Origin: an uncultured Desulfovibrio sp.
GTDB lineage: Bacteria; Desulfobacterota; Desulfovibrionia; Desulfovibrionales; Desulfovibrionaceae
Length of the DNA: 44,101 nt
Reading direction: 5' to 3'
Assembly: GCA_900553065.1 (NCBI GenBank)
Contig: USBZ01000012.1
Span: forward strand, 1 to 44,101
Shown here in pieces: positions 14,243 to 23,276 of the stretch (position 1 is its first letter; every line of letters starts with the position of its first letter). Under the pieces are notes generated by a model, which saw only the letters and a list, made by a program, of their open reading frames with translations, made no database searches and was not told the origin of the DNA. The position numbers and the translations under genes are program-made.

Positions 14243-15596
14243 ATGACGGATCATCCTGCCGTTCCGGCGTCGGATTTCCGGCGGCGTGTTTCTTTTTCCA
14301 GGCGCGTATGCTTTCCAGTCTCTGCCTGCAACGCTCCTCCAGTCCCTGATCTGTCGGAAGATAGTATCTTCGCTCCATCAGGGCGTCGGGAAGGCATTGC
14401 ATGGCGGTCAGGCGCTCTTCGGCATGGTGTGCGAACTGATAGCCCTTGCCGTAGCCGAGTTCCTTCATCAGCGTGGTGGGCGCGTTGCGGATCTGCAGGG
14501 GAACAGGCTCGTCGAGCGTGGACAGGGCATCTTTTCTGGCTTTGCTGTAGGCCACATCGAGACTGTTGGATTTCGGAGCCAGGGAAAGGTAGACCGCCAC
14601 CTGCGTAAGGTGCACGGAACACTCCGGCATGCCGATGAAGTGACAGGCCTGATAGGCGGAAACGGCCATGTCCAGCGCACGGGGATCGGCCAGCCCCACA
14701 TCTTCGCTGGCAAAGCGCAGAATACGGCGGGCGATATAGAGAGGATCCTCCCCGGCTTCCAGCATGCGGGCCAGCCAGTACACGGCGGCATCCGGATCGG
14801 AGTTGCGCATGGACTTGTGCAGCGCGGAAATGAGATTGTAATGCTCCTCTCCCTTCTTGTCGTAGAGCAGCAGCTTGCGCGAGGTGCACTGTTCCAGCGT
14901 TTCTTCGGTAATGCACACGGTGTCGCCGTCCGTGTCGGCGTTCAGAACCGCCATTTCCAGCGTGGTCAGCGCGGATCTGGCATCGCCGTTGGAAAAGGCG
15001 GCGATGCAGGAAAGCGTCTGCTCCGGCATGGCGATATGCAGCTTTCCGAGTCCCCGCGGATCCTGCAGAGCATGCGTGAGCAGCGCGGTGACGGCTTCTT
15101 CGGAAAGCTGATGCAGAACGAAGACCTTGCAGCGGGAAAGCAGGGCGCCGTTCACTTCAAAGGACGGATTTTCCGTAGTCGCGCCGATGAGGATGATGCT
15201 GCCCTTTTCCACAAAGGGCAGAAAGGCGTCCTGCTGGGCCTTGTTGAAGCGGTGTATTTCGTCGACGAAAACGATGGTCCGCCTTCCGTAGAGGCGGTCT
15301 TTTTCCGCCTGCTGCATGACTGCCCGGATTTCTTTGATGCCGCTGGTCACGGCCGAAAAGTCGATGAAGCCGGATTTCGTATGTCCGGCAATGATGCGCG
15401 CCAGCGTGGTCTTGCCGACGCCAGGCGGCCCCCAGAAGATCATGGAGGGAATGCGGTCGGATTCGATGATTTTTCGCAGCACCTTTCCCTGTCCGAGAAG
15501 ATGCTCCTGCCCGAAGAACTCCTTCAGACTGCGGGGGCGCATGCGTGCGGCCAGGGGCTGCGTGTCGTCGTTGTCGAAAAAGGAATGTTGTTCCAT
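14241..15596 (-). CDS. rarA: Replication-associated recombination protein A (RarA/MgsA AAA+ ATPase)
   Basis: This 451-residue AAA+ protein is related to clamp-loader subunits. Walker A is GPPGVGKTT (56-64), Walker B TIVFVDEIH (107-115), and sensor 1 lies around GATTENPSF. The C-terminal tetramerisation region (MgsA_C) covers about 270-440, including ARRILRFASEDVGLADPRA. RarA acts at stalled replication forks and interacts with SSB and the replisome. The length and the opening QPLAARMRPRSLKEFFGQEHLLG are standard. GGAAG precedes the ATG. It seems transcribed alone: the lactate operon terminates just upstream and the MATE promoter follows. Confidence 0.93.
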   Translation of the reverse strand: MEQHSFFDNDDTQPLAARMRPRSLKEFFGQEHLLGQGKVLRKIIESDRIPSMIFWGPPGVGKTTLARIIAGHTKSGFIDFSAVTSGIKEIRAVMQQAEKDRLYGRRTIVFVDEIHRFNKAQQDAFLPFVEKGSIILIGATTENPSFEVNGALLSRCKVFVLHQLSEEAVTALLTHALQDPRGLGKLHIAMPEQTLSCIAAFSNGDARSALTTLEMAVLNADTDGDTVCITEETLEQCTSRKLLLYDKKGEEHYNLISALHKSMRNSDPDAAVYWLARMLEAGEDPLYIARRILRFASEDVGLADPRALDMAVSAYQACHFIGMPECSVHLTQVAVYLSLAPKSNSLDVAYSKARKDALSTLDEPVPLQIRNAPTTLMKELGYGKGYQFAHHAEERLTAMQCLPDALMERRYYLPTDQGLEERCRQRLESIRAWKKKHAAGNPTPERQDDPS

Positions 15597-15687
15597 GGTT
15601 TCTTCCAGCCGGTTCGAGATCGGCGGCTGCGGCAGGAAAAGCGTCTGAGTGAAATCTTCGTTTGTTTTCCCGCGGCACAGGATGCAG

Positions 15688-15715
15688 AAAAGGCCGTCCG
15701 GAGACGGCCTTTTTT
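15688..15715. terminator. Terminator at the end of the lactate operon
   Basis: AGGCCGTC (15691-15698), loop CGGA, and GACGGCCT (15703-15710) form a stem extended by flanking A and T runs on both sides (AAAA before, TTTTT after). On the minus strand it lies 19 bases past the lactate permease stop. The symmetric A/T flanks would let it work in both directions. Confidence 0.85.
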
Positions 15716-15733
15716 ACAGGAAACAGATAAGTC

Positions 15734-17422
15734 TTACATGAGGATGAAGGCCACAATGCCTACGGCGATACCGTACAGGATGAAGGGGATGACCGTGCGG
15801 CGCAGGATGTCGCCTTCCTTGCCGATGAGGCCGAGCACGGCACAGGCGGCCACGATGTTGTGGATGCAGATCATGTTGCCCATGGCGCCGCCGGCGCCCT
15901 GGGCTGCCACGATGACGAGGTGCTGAGACACGGTGTAGCCGAGGGTCTTGGCCATATCCCACTGGAAGTTGGCGAAGAGCATATCGGACACGGTGTTGGA
16001 ACCGGTGATGAACGCGCCGAGGCCGCCGACATAGGAAGCGAGGGCAGGCCATGCGCCGCCGGCGAGGTCGGCCAGGCACTGGGCAAGAGCCATGGGCATG
16101 GAGACGTGGTTGGTGGCTTCGCTGACGCCCGTGCCCTTGAAGATGGACACGAGGGCCACGGCGGCGAGCAGGGAAATGGTGGGAGCCTTCATCTTGGCGA
16201 AGGCGGTGGACCAGGCCTTGCTGACCTTGTTGCTGCCGATGGCGTCGTCACGCAGCATGCCGTGCAGGAAAATGGTGATGACGGATACCAGAATGAAGGG
16301 AATGGTGCCGGGCAGGTTCAGAATGGCGATATAGGAGGTTACGCCTTCCTGACCGAGAATGTTGGCGGCGCCGATGTTGAACATGGGGTCGGTGACGACG
16401 CCCTTGAGATGGAAGGCGGGCACGCGGGTGATCACGAGGATGAGGCCGCAGAGCACATAGGGCAGCCAGGCCATGAACTGGCTCATGTGTTCCTTGTATT
16501 CCGTCACGTCGGAGGGCTTGATTTCACCGATCCAGGAAGGATCCCACTTGTCGCTGGAGTCGAAGTCCCAGGTGCCTTCGGGCACGCAGATGCCCTTCTG
16601 GGTGAGCTTCACGAGTACGCCGAGGCCGATGATGCCGCCGAGCAGGGAGGGCAGTTCGGGACCGACGGTCCAGGCGAGGATGAAGTAGGGCACGCCGAAG
16701 CAGACGGAGGCGAGCAGGCAGTATTTCCAGGCGGCAAAGCCTTCGGACCAGGACTTGTTCTTACCGTAGTAGCGGGTCATGAAGCCCAGCAGGAAGATGG
16801 GCAGGATGAAGAGCATGGGCAGGTGCATGAGCGTGACGTATTCGCCGATGGTCTTGTAGACCACGGCGGGATCGCCGGTGCCGAGGGCGGTCATGGCCAG
16901 AGATTCAATGGACTTGAAGCCCTGAAGCACGGGGGTGCCCACAGCGCCGAAGGTCACGGGGATGCTGTTGAAGGCAAGGCAGATGACGGCTGCGCAGAGG
17001 GGCGGGAATCCGAGACCGAGGAGCAGAGGAGCGGCGAGAGCGGCGGGGGTGCCGAAACCGGCGGCGCCTTCAATGAAGGCGGCGAACATGAAGCCGATGA
17101 TGATGGTCTGTACGCGGCGGTCGGGGCTGATTTTCTTCATGCCGGCCTGGATGGTTTCCATGGCGCCGCTGTAGGTGAGCGTATAGTAGATGAGCAGAGC
17201 GCCGAAAACGATGATCAGCACGCCCGCGGCGGTGATGAAGCCTTCCAGCGTGAGGGCGATGACCCTGATGATGGGGAGCTGCCATACGAGAATGGCAAGT
17301 ACGGCACCGGTAGCCCAGGCCAGGGGCATGGCACGCATGGAAGACCAGCGCAGGCCGACCATGAGAACCAGTGCCACCAGAAGCGGCGCGACGGCGAACA
17401 GAGCCAGCAGTTCAATGTTCAT
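15734..17422 (-). CDS. lctP: L-lactate permease (LctP/LldP family)
   Basis: This 562-residue membrane protein has about 13-14 hydrophobic segments and strong LctP-family features (FAAFIEGAAGFGTPAALAAP near residue 110 and TGSNTVSDMLFANFQ towards the C-terminus). It imports lactate with protons. AGAGGAGAG upstream of 17422 fixes the start; the open frame before it is not coding. It is the last gene of the lactate operon, 282 bases after the LutB/LutA fusion, with a hairpin in the gap. Codon use is strongly biased to C/G-ending codons, as in the other lactate genes, suggesting high expression. Confidence 0.93.
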   Translation of the reverse strand: MNIELLALFAVAPLLVALVLMVGLRWSSMRAMPLAWATGAVLAILVWQLPIIRVIALTLEGFITAAGVLIIVFGALLIYYTLTYSGAMETIQAGMKKISPDRRVQTIIIGFMFAAFIEGAAGFGTPAALAAPLLLGLGFPPLCAAVICLAFNSIPVTFGAVGTPVLQGFKSIESLAMTALGTGDPAVVYKTIGEYVTLMHLPMLFILPIFLLGFMTRYYGKNKSWSEGFAAWKYCLLASVCFGVPYFILAWTVGPELPSLLGGIIGLGVLVKLTQKGICVPEGTWDFDSSDKWDPSWIGEIKPSDVTEYKEHMSQFMAWLPYVLCGLILVITRVPAFHLKGVVTDPMFNIGAANILGQEGVTSYIAILNLPGTIPFILVSVITIFLHGMLRDDAIGSNKVSKAWSTAFAKMKAPTISLLAAVALVSIFKGTGVSEATNHVSMPMALAQCLADLAGGAWPALASYVGGLGAFITGSNTVSDMLFANFQWDMAKTLGYTVSQHLVIVAAQGAGGAMGNMICIHNIVAACAVLGLIGKEGDILRRTVIPFILYGIAVGIVAFILM

Positions 17423-17662
17423 ATTGCTCTCCTCTGACGGTAAGAAGGTAAACGGGATAATGCAGGAAAAGCGTAATGCCTGTACCTGTTTGACGGATGT
17501 TGTGCGCATTGCGGAAGCGGGGGGAGCCTGGGAATGCGCGTAAGGGTTATGCCGGGCCGTACGGAAGACCGGTCCGGAAACAGACTTTTGAAGCTGTGCG
17601 GAGCGCTTCGGCAGCGTTTCTTCGTATTTGCAAGGAGGCCGTCGGAGCGCCTGCGTCAGCGG

Positions 17663-17694
17663 CATCCGGTCCCGCCCGGAGACGGGACCGGATG
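17663..17694 (-). other. Intercistronic hairpin before lctP
   Basis: A perfect 12-bp stem (CATCCGGTCCCG at 17663-17674, CGGGACCGGATG at 17683-17694) with an 8-base loop lies 10 bases after the stop of the LUD fusion gene. There is no T-run on the minus strand. It probably stabilises the upstream message or attenuates reading into lctP. Confidence 0.55.
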
Positions 17695-17704
17695 AATCGG
17701 GCAG

Positions 17705-19855
17705 TTATTTCATGTTGCGGGCGAGCAGTTCGGAGATGTGCTCGACCTTGATGGGAGAATCATTGGCCGTAGCCACGCCGCGGATCTGCATGACGCAGCC
17801 GGGGCAGTCGGTCACCACGAGGGCGGCGCCGGTGTCTTCACTGTTCTTGAGCTTCTTTCTGCCGATTTCGGCGGAAAGTTCGGGGAACTTCACGGAGAAG
17901 GTACCGCCGAAGCCGCAGCAGGTGTCTTCTTCGGCGGCAGGCACGTAGTCGGCCACCATGTTCAGAAGGGCGCGGGGTTCCTCGGTGATGCCCATGTTCC
18001 GCATGTGGCAGGGCGAATGGTAGGTCACCTTCTCTCCGGACTTGACGAAGTTTTCGGCACGCAGGCCGAGCTTGTTGTAGACGAAGGAGGTGAAGTCCAT
18101 GACCTTGGAGGCGAAGATGTCGGTCCGGTAGTGGTCCGGCGTATCCTTCAGCAGGTTGGGATAGGCGTGCTTGAGGTGACCGGCGCAGGAGGCGCACAGC
18201 GTGATGATGGCGTCGTACTTGCCGGGTTCGAAGGCGTTCACGTTCTGCGAGCTGACCTGCAGACTGGTTTCACGCTGGCCCATCATTTCCAGAGGCAGGC
18301 CGCAGCAGGTCTGCTTGAGGGGGAACTCCACATGCACGCCGTGTCTGTTGAGCAGGCGGACGGCGGCCACGAGCTGTTCAGGATAGATGAAGTCCTGAGC
18401 GCAGCCGGAGAAGATGGCCACACGGAACTTGGGCTGTGAGGGATTGTTCACCACGCTCTTGAAGAGCTGACGGAAGGACTTGGGAGCCAGAGCCGGCAGC
18501 TGACGGAAGCTCTGATCGCCGCCCATGAGCACGGCGGGCAGATGGCGGATGAACTTGCCGCCCTTCACGGTGAGGGGCTTCTGCGAGAACTTGATGAACT
18601 TGAGCAGGCTGTGGAAGCGGTCGCGATCCTTCATCACCATGCTCATCACGGAACCGGCGGGATTGTTGCCGTCGGCCTTGACGAGGCGGGAACGGATTTC
18701 CATGGTGATGCGGGGCAGATCAATGCCTGCGGAGCACACGTTCTTGCAGGATTCGCAGCCGATGCAGTTCTGTACCAGCGCACGGGCCTTGTCGGCGCCG
18801 TGATACAGATAGGTGAGGGCGAGACCCACGGCGCCGATGTACACATAGCCCATCTTGTGGCCGCCGATGAGACGGTACACGGGGCAGACGTTGGCGCAGG
18901 CGCCGCAGCGCACGCAGCGCAGGATGTCCTTGAAGGCGGGATCCTGAGCGATCTTGAGGCGGCCGTTGTCGAGGAAGACGATGTGCATTTCCTTGCGGCC
19001 GTCGGGACCGACGGCGCATTCGTTGGAACCGGCGATCCAGGTGATGTAGGAGGTGATGGCCTGAGCGGTGGCGTTTCTGGGCAGAACCTGCAGCACCTTC
19101 AGGGCGTCGGCCACGGTGGGGATGAGCTTTTCAAGACCGGCGAGCACCACGTGCACGCGGGGCAGCGTGGTCACGAGGCGCAGGTTGCCTTCGTTGGTCA
19201 CCGTACCCACGAGACCGGCTTCGGCCACGGCGAAGTTGGCGCCGGAAATGCCCATGTCGGCCTTCACGTATTCGCTGCGCAGTTCCTTGCGGGCCACCTT
19301 CACGAGCTTCTGGATGTCTTCCCGGTCCTGCTGCACCTTGGTCACGTCGGTGAACAGGTCGGCGACCTGATAGCGGGACAGGTGAATGGCGGGCATGACC
19401 ATGTGGGAAGGACCTTCATGGCGCAGCTGGATGATCCATTCGCCGAGGTCGGATTCCACCACACGGAGTCCTTCCTTTTCCAGGGCGTCGTTCAGGTGGA
19501 TTTCTTCCGCCGTCATCGACTTGGACTTGATGATGTTGTGGCAGTTGTTTTCCTTGGCGATCTTGGCAATGATGCGGTTGGCTTCGGCGCCGGTGGAGGC
19601 GAGGTGCACATGCACGCCGCGCTTTTCGGCTTCGGCCTTGAACTGTTCGAACAGTTCCATCATGTGCTGGGCGGCGTTGTCCTTGATGTCCGCGACTTCC
19701 TTGATGAGGCCGTCCACGTCCATGCCGTCGAAGATGCGGGTACGGTTGGCCTTGTATTCAACGGCGAACTTGTCCAGCGTGGCGCGGAGGAACTTGTCGT
19801 CCAGCGCTTCCTGAATCTGACCGTGATATTCCTTCATGTTCTTGGCGTCGGCCAT
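17705..19855 (-). CDS. LutB-LutA fusion: LUD/ferredoxin/CCG lactate-oxidation iron-sulfur protein
   Basis: This 716-residue protein joins what are two proteins in Bacillus. Residues about 60-300 form the LUD domain. Two [4Fe-4S] motifs follow (Cys314/317/320/324 and Cys364/367/370/374). The C-terminal 240 residues hold two CCG domains (Cys485, Cys517-518, Cys554/557; then Cys616, Cys646-647, Cys684/687). This is the LutB (LldF) plus LutA (LldE) order. With LutC it forms the non-flavin L-lactate dehydrogenase complex that passes electrons onwards. Sulfate reducers such as D. vulgaris have the same fusion. GGAGG precedes the ATG, inside the end of lutC; the gap is 3 bases. Confidence 0.9.
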   Translation of the reverse strand: MADAKNMKEYHGQIQEALDDKFLRATLDKFAVEYKANRTRIFDGMDVDGLIKEVADIKDNAAQHMMELFEQFKAEAEKRGVHVHLASTGAEANRIIAKIAKENNCHNIIKSKSMTAEEIHLNDALEKEGLRVVESDLGEWIIQLRHEGPSHMVMPAIHLSRYQVADLFTDVTKVQQDREDIQKLVKVARKELRSEYVKADMGISGANFAVAEAGLVGTVTNEGNLRLVTTLPRVHVVLAGLEKLIPTVADALKVLQVLPRNATAQAITSYITWIAGSNECAVGPDGRKEMHIVFLDNGRLKIAQDPAFKDILRCVRCGACANVCPVYRLIGGHKMGYVYIGAVGLALTYLYHGADKARALVQNCIGCESCKNVCSAGIDLPRITMEIRSRLVKADGNNPAGSVMSMVMKDRDRFHSLLKFIKFSQKPLTVKGGKFIRHLPAVLMGGDQSFRQLPALAPKSFRQLFKSVVNNPSQPKFRVAIFSGCAQDFIYPEQLVAAVRLLNRHGVHVEFPLKQTCCGLPLEMMGQRETSLQVSSQNVNAFEPGKYDAIITLCASCAGHLKHAYPNLLKDTPDHYRTDIFASKVMDFTSFVYNKLGLRAENFVKSGEKVTYHSPCHMRNMGITEEPRALLNMVADYVPAAEEDTCCGFGGTFSVKFPELSAEIGRKKLKNSEDTGAALVVTDCPGCVMQIRGVATANDSPIKVEHISELLARNMK

Positions 19856-19858
19856 GTC

Positions 19859-20485
19859 TTAGTCCTCCAGCAGCACGATATGAAGTTCGAGGGGGCCGTG
19901 CACGCCGAGGGCGCCCACGCGTTCGATATCAGCCGTACGGCTGGGACCGGTGATGAAGGCCGTGTAGGAGGCGCCGCCGCGATTGAGCAGGTCGAGCATG
20001 AGGTCGTTGGCGTCTTCCAGCTTGTTCAGCAGGGTGGACTTGCGCACCAGCATGATGGACACTTCGGCCACCATCGAGCCGAGGCGCACTTCTTCGCTGT
20101 TGGAATTGACCACGCACGTCACGGTGTCGGCCACGAGACCTTCCGCCCAGGTGATGCTGGTGTCGAAGCCGCCCAGATGATCGCGCAGGCCCGAACGCAG
20201 CAGGGTGATGTCGGTTCCGGCCGCCTTTTCTTCCAGAACGGCGAATTCCTCATCGGAGAGCCCGGGGGCGGCGATGAAGCGGTCAAGAAGGGTGGGGAAG
20301 CCGTTTTCGCTGACAGGGCCGTACTGCTCGCCTTCCTTGGGCAGGAGCATTTCGCAGTGACGCTTCTTTTCGGTCACGTCCACGGCGTACTGCATGGCGT
20401 CCGCAAAGCTTCCGGCCTCATACAGCGTGACCGGAACCGTGGGAGCCTTGGCTTTCACCACTTCAACAAGTTGATCCTGAGTCAT
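19859..20485 (-). CDS. lutC: LutC-type LUD-domain protein
   Basis: This 208-residue single LUD-domain protein resembles LutC/YkgG, the third subunit of the L-lactate oxidation complex. The late segment AFITGPSRTADIERVGALGVHGP (in part: the GPSRTADIE core) is the typical LUD signature. There is no cysteine cluster. GGAGT is 5-6 bases before the ATG. Its stop is 3 bases from the start of the LutB/LutA fusion, so the two are translated together. Upstream, a 92-base gap with a strong hairpin separates it from the GlcF-like gene. Confidence 0.88.
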   Translation of the reverse strand: MTQDQLVEVVKAKAPTVPVTLYEAGSFADAMQYAVDVTEKKRHCEMLLPKEGEQYGPVSENGFPTLLDRFIAAPGLSDEEFAVLEEKAAGTDITLLRSGLRDHLGGFDTSITWAEGLVADTVTCVVNSNSEEVRLGSMVAEVSIMLVRKSTLLNKLEDANDLMLDLLNRGGASYTAFITGPSRTADIERVGALGVHGPLELHIVLLED

Positions 20486-20527
20486 TGTTACTCCTTGGCA
20501 TTGTTCCGCCAGAATGTGCGGTAAAGT

Positions 20528-20561
20528 CGGAAAGAACGCTTCGGAGGAAGCGTTCTTTCCG
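20528..20561 (-). other. Perfect 15-bp intercistronic hairpin in the lactate operon
   Basis: CGGAAAGAACGCTTC (20528-20542), loop GGAG, and GAAGCGTTCTTTCCG (20547-20561). On the minus strand it is followed by ACTTTACC rather than a proper T-run. It lies 16 bases after the GlcF-like stop and is likely an mRNA-stabilising or attenuating element separating the D-lactate and L-lactate modules. Confidence 0.6.
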
Positions 20562-20577
20562 TTAATGTCGGTATGAC

Positions 20578-21888
20578 TTAGTCGGGCAGGATTTCCGCGT
20601 AGATTTCCACGGGATGCTTGACCTGCACCTCATCCTTGTTCTGCGAGAGCATGTCGGAGATCTGAAGCATGCAGGCCGGGCAGCCGGTAGCCACGGCAGA
20701 GGCTCCGGTACGCACGATGTTGTCGCGCTTGCGCTGTCCGATTTCCTTCGACAGGTCGTAATGGAACAGCGTGAAGCTGCCGCCGCAGCCGCAGCAACGG
20801 TCGGCCTCGGCCATTTCCACGAGCTCGTAGTCCGGGTTCAGGCGGATGAGCTTGCGGGGCTGTTCAGACACGCCGACGCTCTTCTTGAGGTGGCAGGAAT
20901 CGTGGAAGGTCACGCGGGCAACCTTGCCGGCATGGCGGGCGCCGGGTTCCATCTGATCCACATGAAGCACGTCGATCAGGAAGGCGTTGATGTCCATGAC
21001 GCGTCCGGCCACGGAGGCGATGGTCTTCTGATGCTCGGGTGAGAATTCCGCGGCAAAGTGAGGCCACCATTCCTTCAGCGTGGCGGTGCAGGAACCGCAG
21101 GGCGTGAGGATGTAGTCGATGCCGCCGCCGATGAGTTCACGGCCGATGACGTCGAGGTTCTTCTGCGTTTCCAGCACGAAGCCCTTGCGGTCGCCGGAAG
21201 CCAGAGCGGGAATGCCGCAGCAGGTGAGATCCGAGGGCATGACCACGCCCACGCCGTGATGCCTGAGCACCTTGAGGCAGGCTTCGCCGAGCTGGGTATA
21301 GTACTTGTCGGCCATGCATCCGGCAAAGAACAGCACCTTGATGCCGATGCGGCTTTCGGTGTGCAGGTCGCCGTATTTGGCATGGAGCGACTTGGACGGA
21401 AGCTTGGCGATGTGGCGGGAGCCTACGAGCTTGCTCAGAAGAGGCATGTCGTAGGTTTTGGCGCCCTGCTTGCGCATGACCAGACCCTGGAAGGGAGCGG
21501 CGGTGCGCATCATGGCGCTGAACAGCTGCGGATGGGCGAGCAGTTCGCGGAACACCAGCTTCTTGATGGGATTGAGTCCGCGGTATTCCGCCAGAGCCTG
21601 ACGGGCTTCCATGAAGATTTCCAGAATGGAGACGCCGGACGGGCAGTTTGCCTGGCAGGAACCGCACAGAAGGCAGCGGTTCAGCTTTTCTTCCACGGCG
21701 TCGGCATCTTCGATCATCTTGTGGGCAAGATTGTCGAGCAGCGCGAGCTTGCCGCGGCTTACGTCGGCTTCCTTATGGGTGACGCCGAATACCGGGCAGA
21801 CCGCCTGGCACAGACCGCAGCGCATGCAGTCGGCCAGCCTGTCGTCCAGCTTCATCAGTATTCTTGCAAGACGGGAAATGTCGCTCAT
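20578..21888 (-). CDS. GlcF/LldE-type iron-sulfur subunit of (D-)lactate dehydrogenase
   Basis: This 436-residue protein has two N-terminal [4Fe-4S] motifs (Cys21/24/27/31 and Cys72/75/78/82) and two CCG domains (TCCGIPALASG and DRCCGCGGSF, each with a later CxxC: TPCGSC and TGCPAC). This is the architecture of GlcF, the electron-accepting partner of GlcD-type FAD dehydrogenases. It begins 2 bases after the stop of the FAD subunit gene. Electrons from lactate would go through these clusters to the membrane pool or directly towards sulfur-compound reduction. There are no membrane segments, so it is cytoplasmic or peripheral. Confidence 0.9.
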   Translation of the reverse strand: MSDISRLARILMKLDDRLADCMRCGLCQAVCPVFGVTHKEADVSRGKLALLDNLAHKMIEDADAVEEKLNRCLLCGSCQANCPSGVSILEIFMEARQALAEYRGLNPIKKLVFRELLAHPQLFSAMMRTAAPFQGLVMRKQGAKTYDMPLLSKLVGSRHIAKLPSKSLHAKYGDLHTESRIGIKVLFFAGCMADKYYTQLGEACLKVLRHHGVGVVMPSDLTCCGIPALASGDRKGFVLETQKNLDVIGRELIGGGIDYILTPCGSCTATLKEWWPHFAAEFSPEHQKTIASVAGRVMDINAFLIDVLHVDQMEPGARHAGKVARVTFHDSCHLKKSVGVSEQPRKLIRLNPDYELVEMAEADRCCGCGGSFTLFHYDLSKEIGQRKRDNIVRTGASAVATGCPACMLQISDMLSQNKDEVQVKHPVEIYAEILPD

Positions 21889-21890
21889 GG

Positions 21891-23276
21891 TTATATCCCC
21901 GTGATCTTGCAGGCGTTGAAGAGGCCCTTGGGATCAATGGCCCGGCGCATGCGCTGGGAGAAGAGAATGGTGCCCTTGCTGGTTTCCTTTTCCATCCACT
22001 TGGCCTTGGCGGTGCCGATGCCGTGCTCGCCGGAAAGCGTGCCGCCGAGCTTGAGGGCCACGTCGAAGATTTCGTCCACGGCAGCTTCCACACGGGCGAA
22101 TTCTTCCTTGTCGCGCTTGTCGCACAGGATGGTGGGATGCAGGTTGCCGTCGCCGGCGTGACCGAAGGTGCCCATGTCGAGCTTGTACTTGGCCGCGATC
22201 TCATTGAGGTTCCTGATCATGGCAGGAATCTGGGAGCGGGGCACGGTGGCGTCTTCCAGCACGCAGGTGGGACGGGCGCGGGCGAGCGCGGGAAGCGCGT
22301 TGCGGCGGGCAGCCCAGAGCTTGTTCTTTTCTTCGGCGTCCTTGGGAATGTGAATGCCGGTGGCGTTGCACTTCTTGAGCACTTCTTCCACGATGGCGGC
22401 TTCATCGGCCACCTGGCCGGGATGACCGTCCACTTCGATGAGCAGCATGGCGGCGGCGTCCACGGGCAGACCGATCTTCTGGTCGGCTTCCACGTACTTG
22501 AGGGTGGCCTGATCGAGAAGTTCCAGCGTGCAGGGCACGACATGGGCGGCGATCATGGCGGCCACGGCGTCGGCGGCATCCTGCACGTCGGCAAATTCGG
22601 CGGTGATGGCGCGGGAGGCGCGGGGCGGGGGAACCAGCTTGAGGATGGCCTTGCTGATGACGCCCATCGTGCCTTCGGAACCGACCATGAGTCCGGCGAG
22701 GTTGAATCCGGTCACGCACTTTACGGTACGGGAACCCGTCTTCACCAGGTTGCCTTCATAGTCGTAGAATTCCAGACCCATGACGTAGTCCTTGGTCACG
22801 CCGTACTTCAGACCGCGCAGACCGCCGGCATTTTCGGCGATGTTGCCGGCCAGCGTGGAGACGGACATGGAACCGGGATCGGGCGGATAGAAGAGACCCT
22901 TGGCTTCCACGGCGGCGGCGAACTGGGCGGTGACCACGCCGGGCTGCACCACGGCATACAGGTCTTCGCTGTTGATTTCGAGAATCTTCTGCAGGCTGTT
23001 GGTCAGAATGACGACGCTGTCCACGGTGTCCGGCACGGTTCCGCCGGAAAGATTGGAACCGGCGCCCCGTACGGTGATGGCGAGTCCGGCCTCATAACAG
23101 AGGCGGATGATTTCACCGATCTGTTCCGTCTGGGTAGGACGCAGAACCAGCGCCGGTACCTTGGGAGGCAGCACGGCGCTGTCGTAGGAGTAGCACTGCC
23201 GGTCGGCTTCGCTGGTGAAGACGTTTTCGGCACCCAGCAGAGCACTCAGGTCTTTGATTAAATTCGGACTGATCAT
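21891..23276 (-). CDS. FAD-linked D-lactate/glycolate dehydrogenase (GlcD/Dld type)
   Basis: This 461-residue protein has an N-terminal PCMH-type FAD-binding domain (about 35-215; TVRGAGSNLSGGTVPD contacts the cofactor) and a C-terminal FAD-oxidase domain with the active-site segment GHAGDGNLHPTI and the ending SGEHGIGTAK. In sulfate reducers the homologous gene, next to a lactate permease, is a D-lactate dehydrogenase; glycolate is the alternative substrate. It is the first gene of the operon, with GGGGAGGGG upstream of the ATG. It pairs with the GlcF-like subunit that follows. Confidence 0.92.
   Translation of the reverse strand: MISPNLIKDLSALLGAENVFTSEADRQCYSYDSAVLPPKVPALVLRPTQTEQIGEIIRLCYEAGLAITVRGAGSNLSGGTVPDTVDSVVILTNSLQKILEINSEDLYAVVQPGVVTAQFAAAVEAKGLFYPPDPGSMSVSTLAGNIAENAGGLRGLKYGVTKDYVMGLEFYDYEGNLVKTGSRTVKCVTGFNLAGLMVGSEGTMGVISKAILKLVPPPRASRAITAEFADVQDAADAVAAMIAAHVVPCTLELLDQATLKYVEADQKIGLPVDAAAMLLIEVDGHPGQVADEAAIVEEVLKKCNATGIHIPKDAEEKNKLWAARRNALPALARARPTCVLEDATVPRSQIPAMIRNLNEIAAKYKLDMGTFGHAGDGNLHPTILCDKRDKEEFARVEAAVDEIFDVALKLGGTLSGEHGIGTAKAKWMEKETSKGTILFSQRMRRAIDPKGLFNACKITGI

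Noticed and set aside
15860..17437. 525-codon plus-strand frame opposite lctP
   Set aside because: Composition is dominated by Gly, Asp, Glu and His as expected for the antisense of a membrane protein with biased codons; it has no domain or credible start.
18542..20524. 660-codon plus-strand frame opposite the LutB/LutA fusion and lutC
   Set aside because: A shadow of strongly codon-biased genes; the Val/His/Gly-rich translation has no recognisable fold.
21864..23261. 465-codon plus-strand frame opposite the GlcD-type gene
   Set aside because: Same antisense artefact; the real gene has clear FAD-domain motifs on the minus strand.
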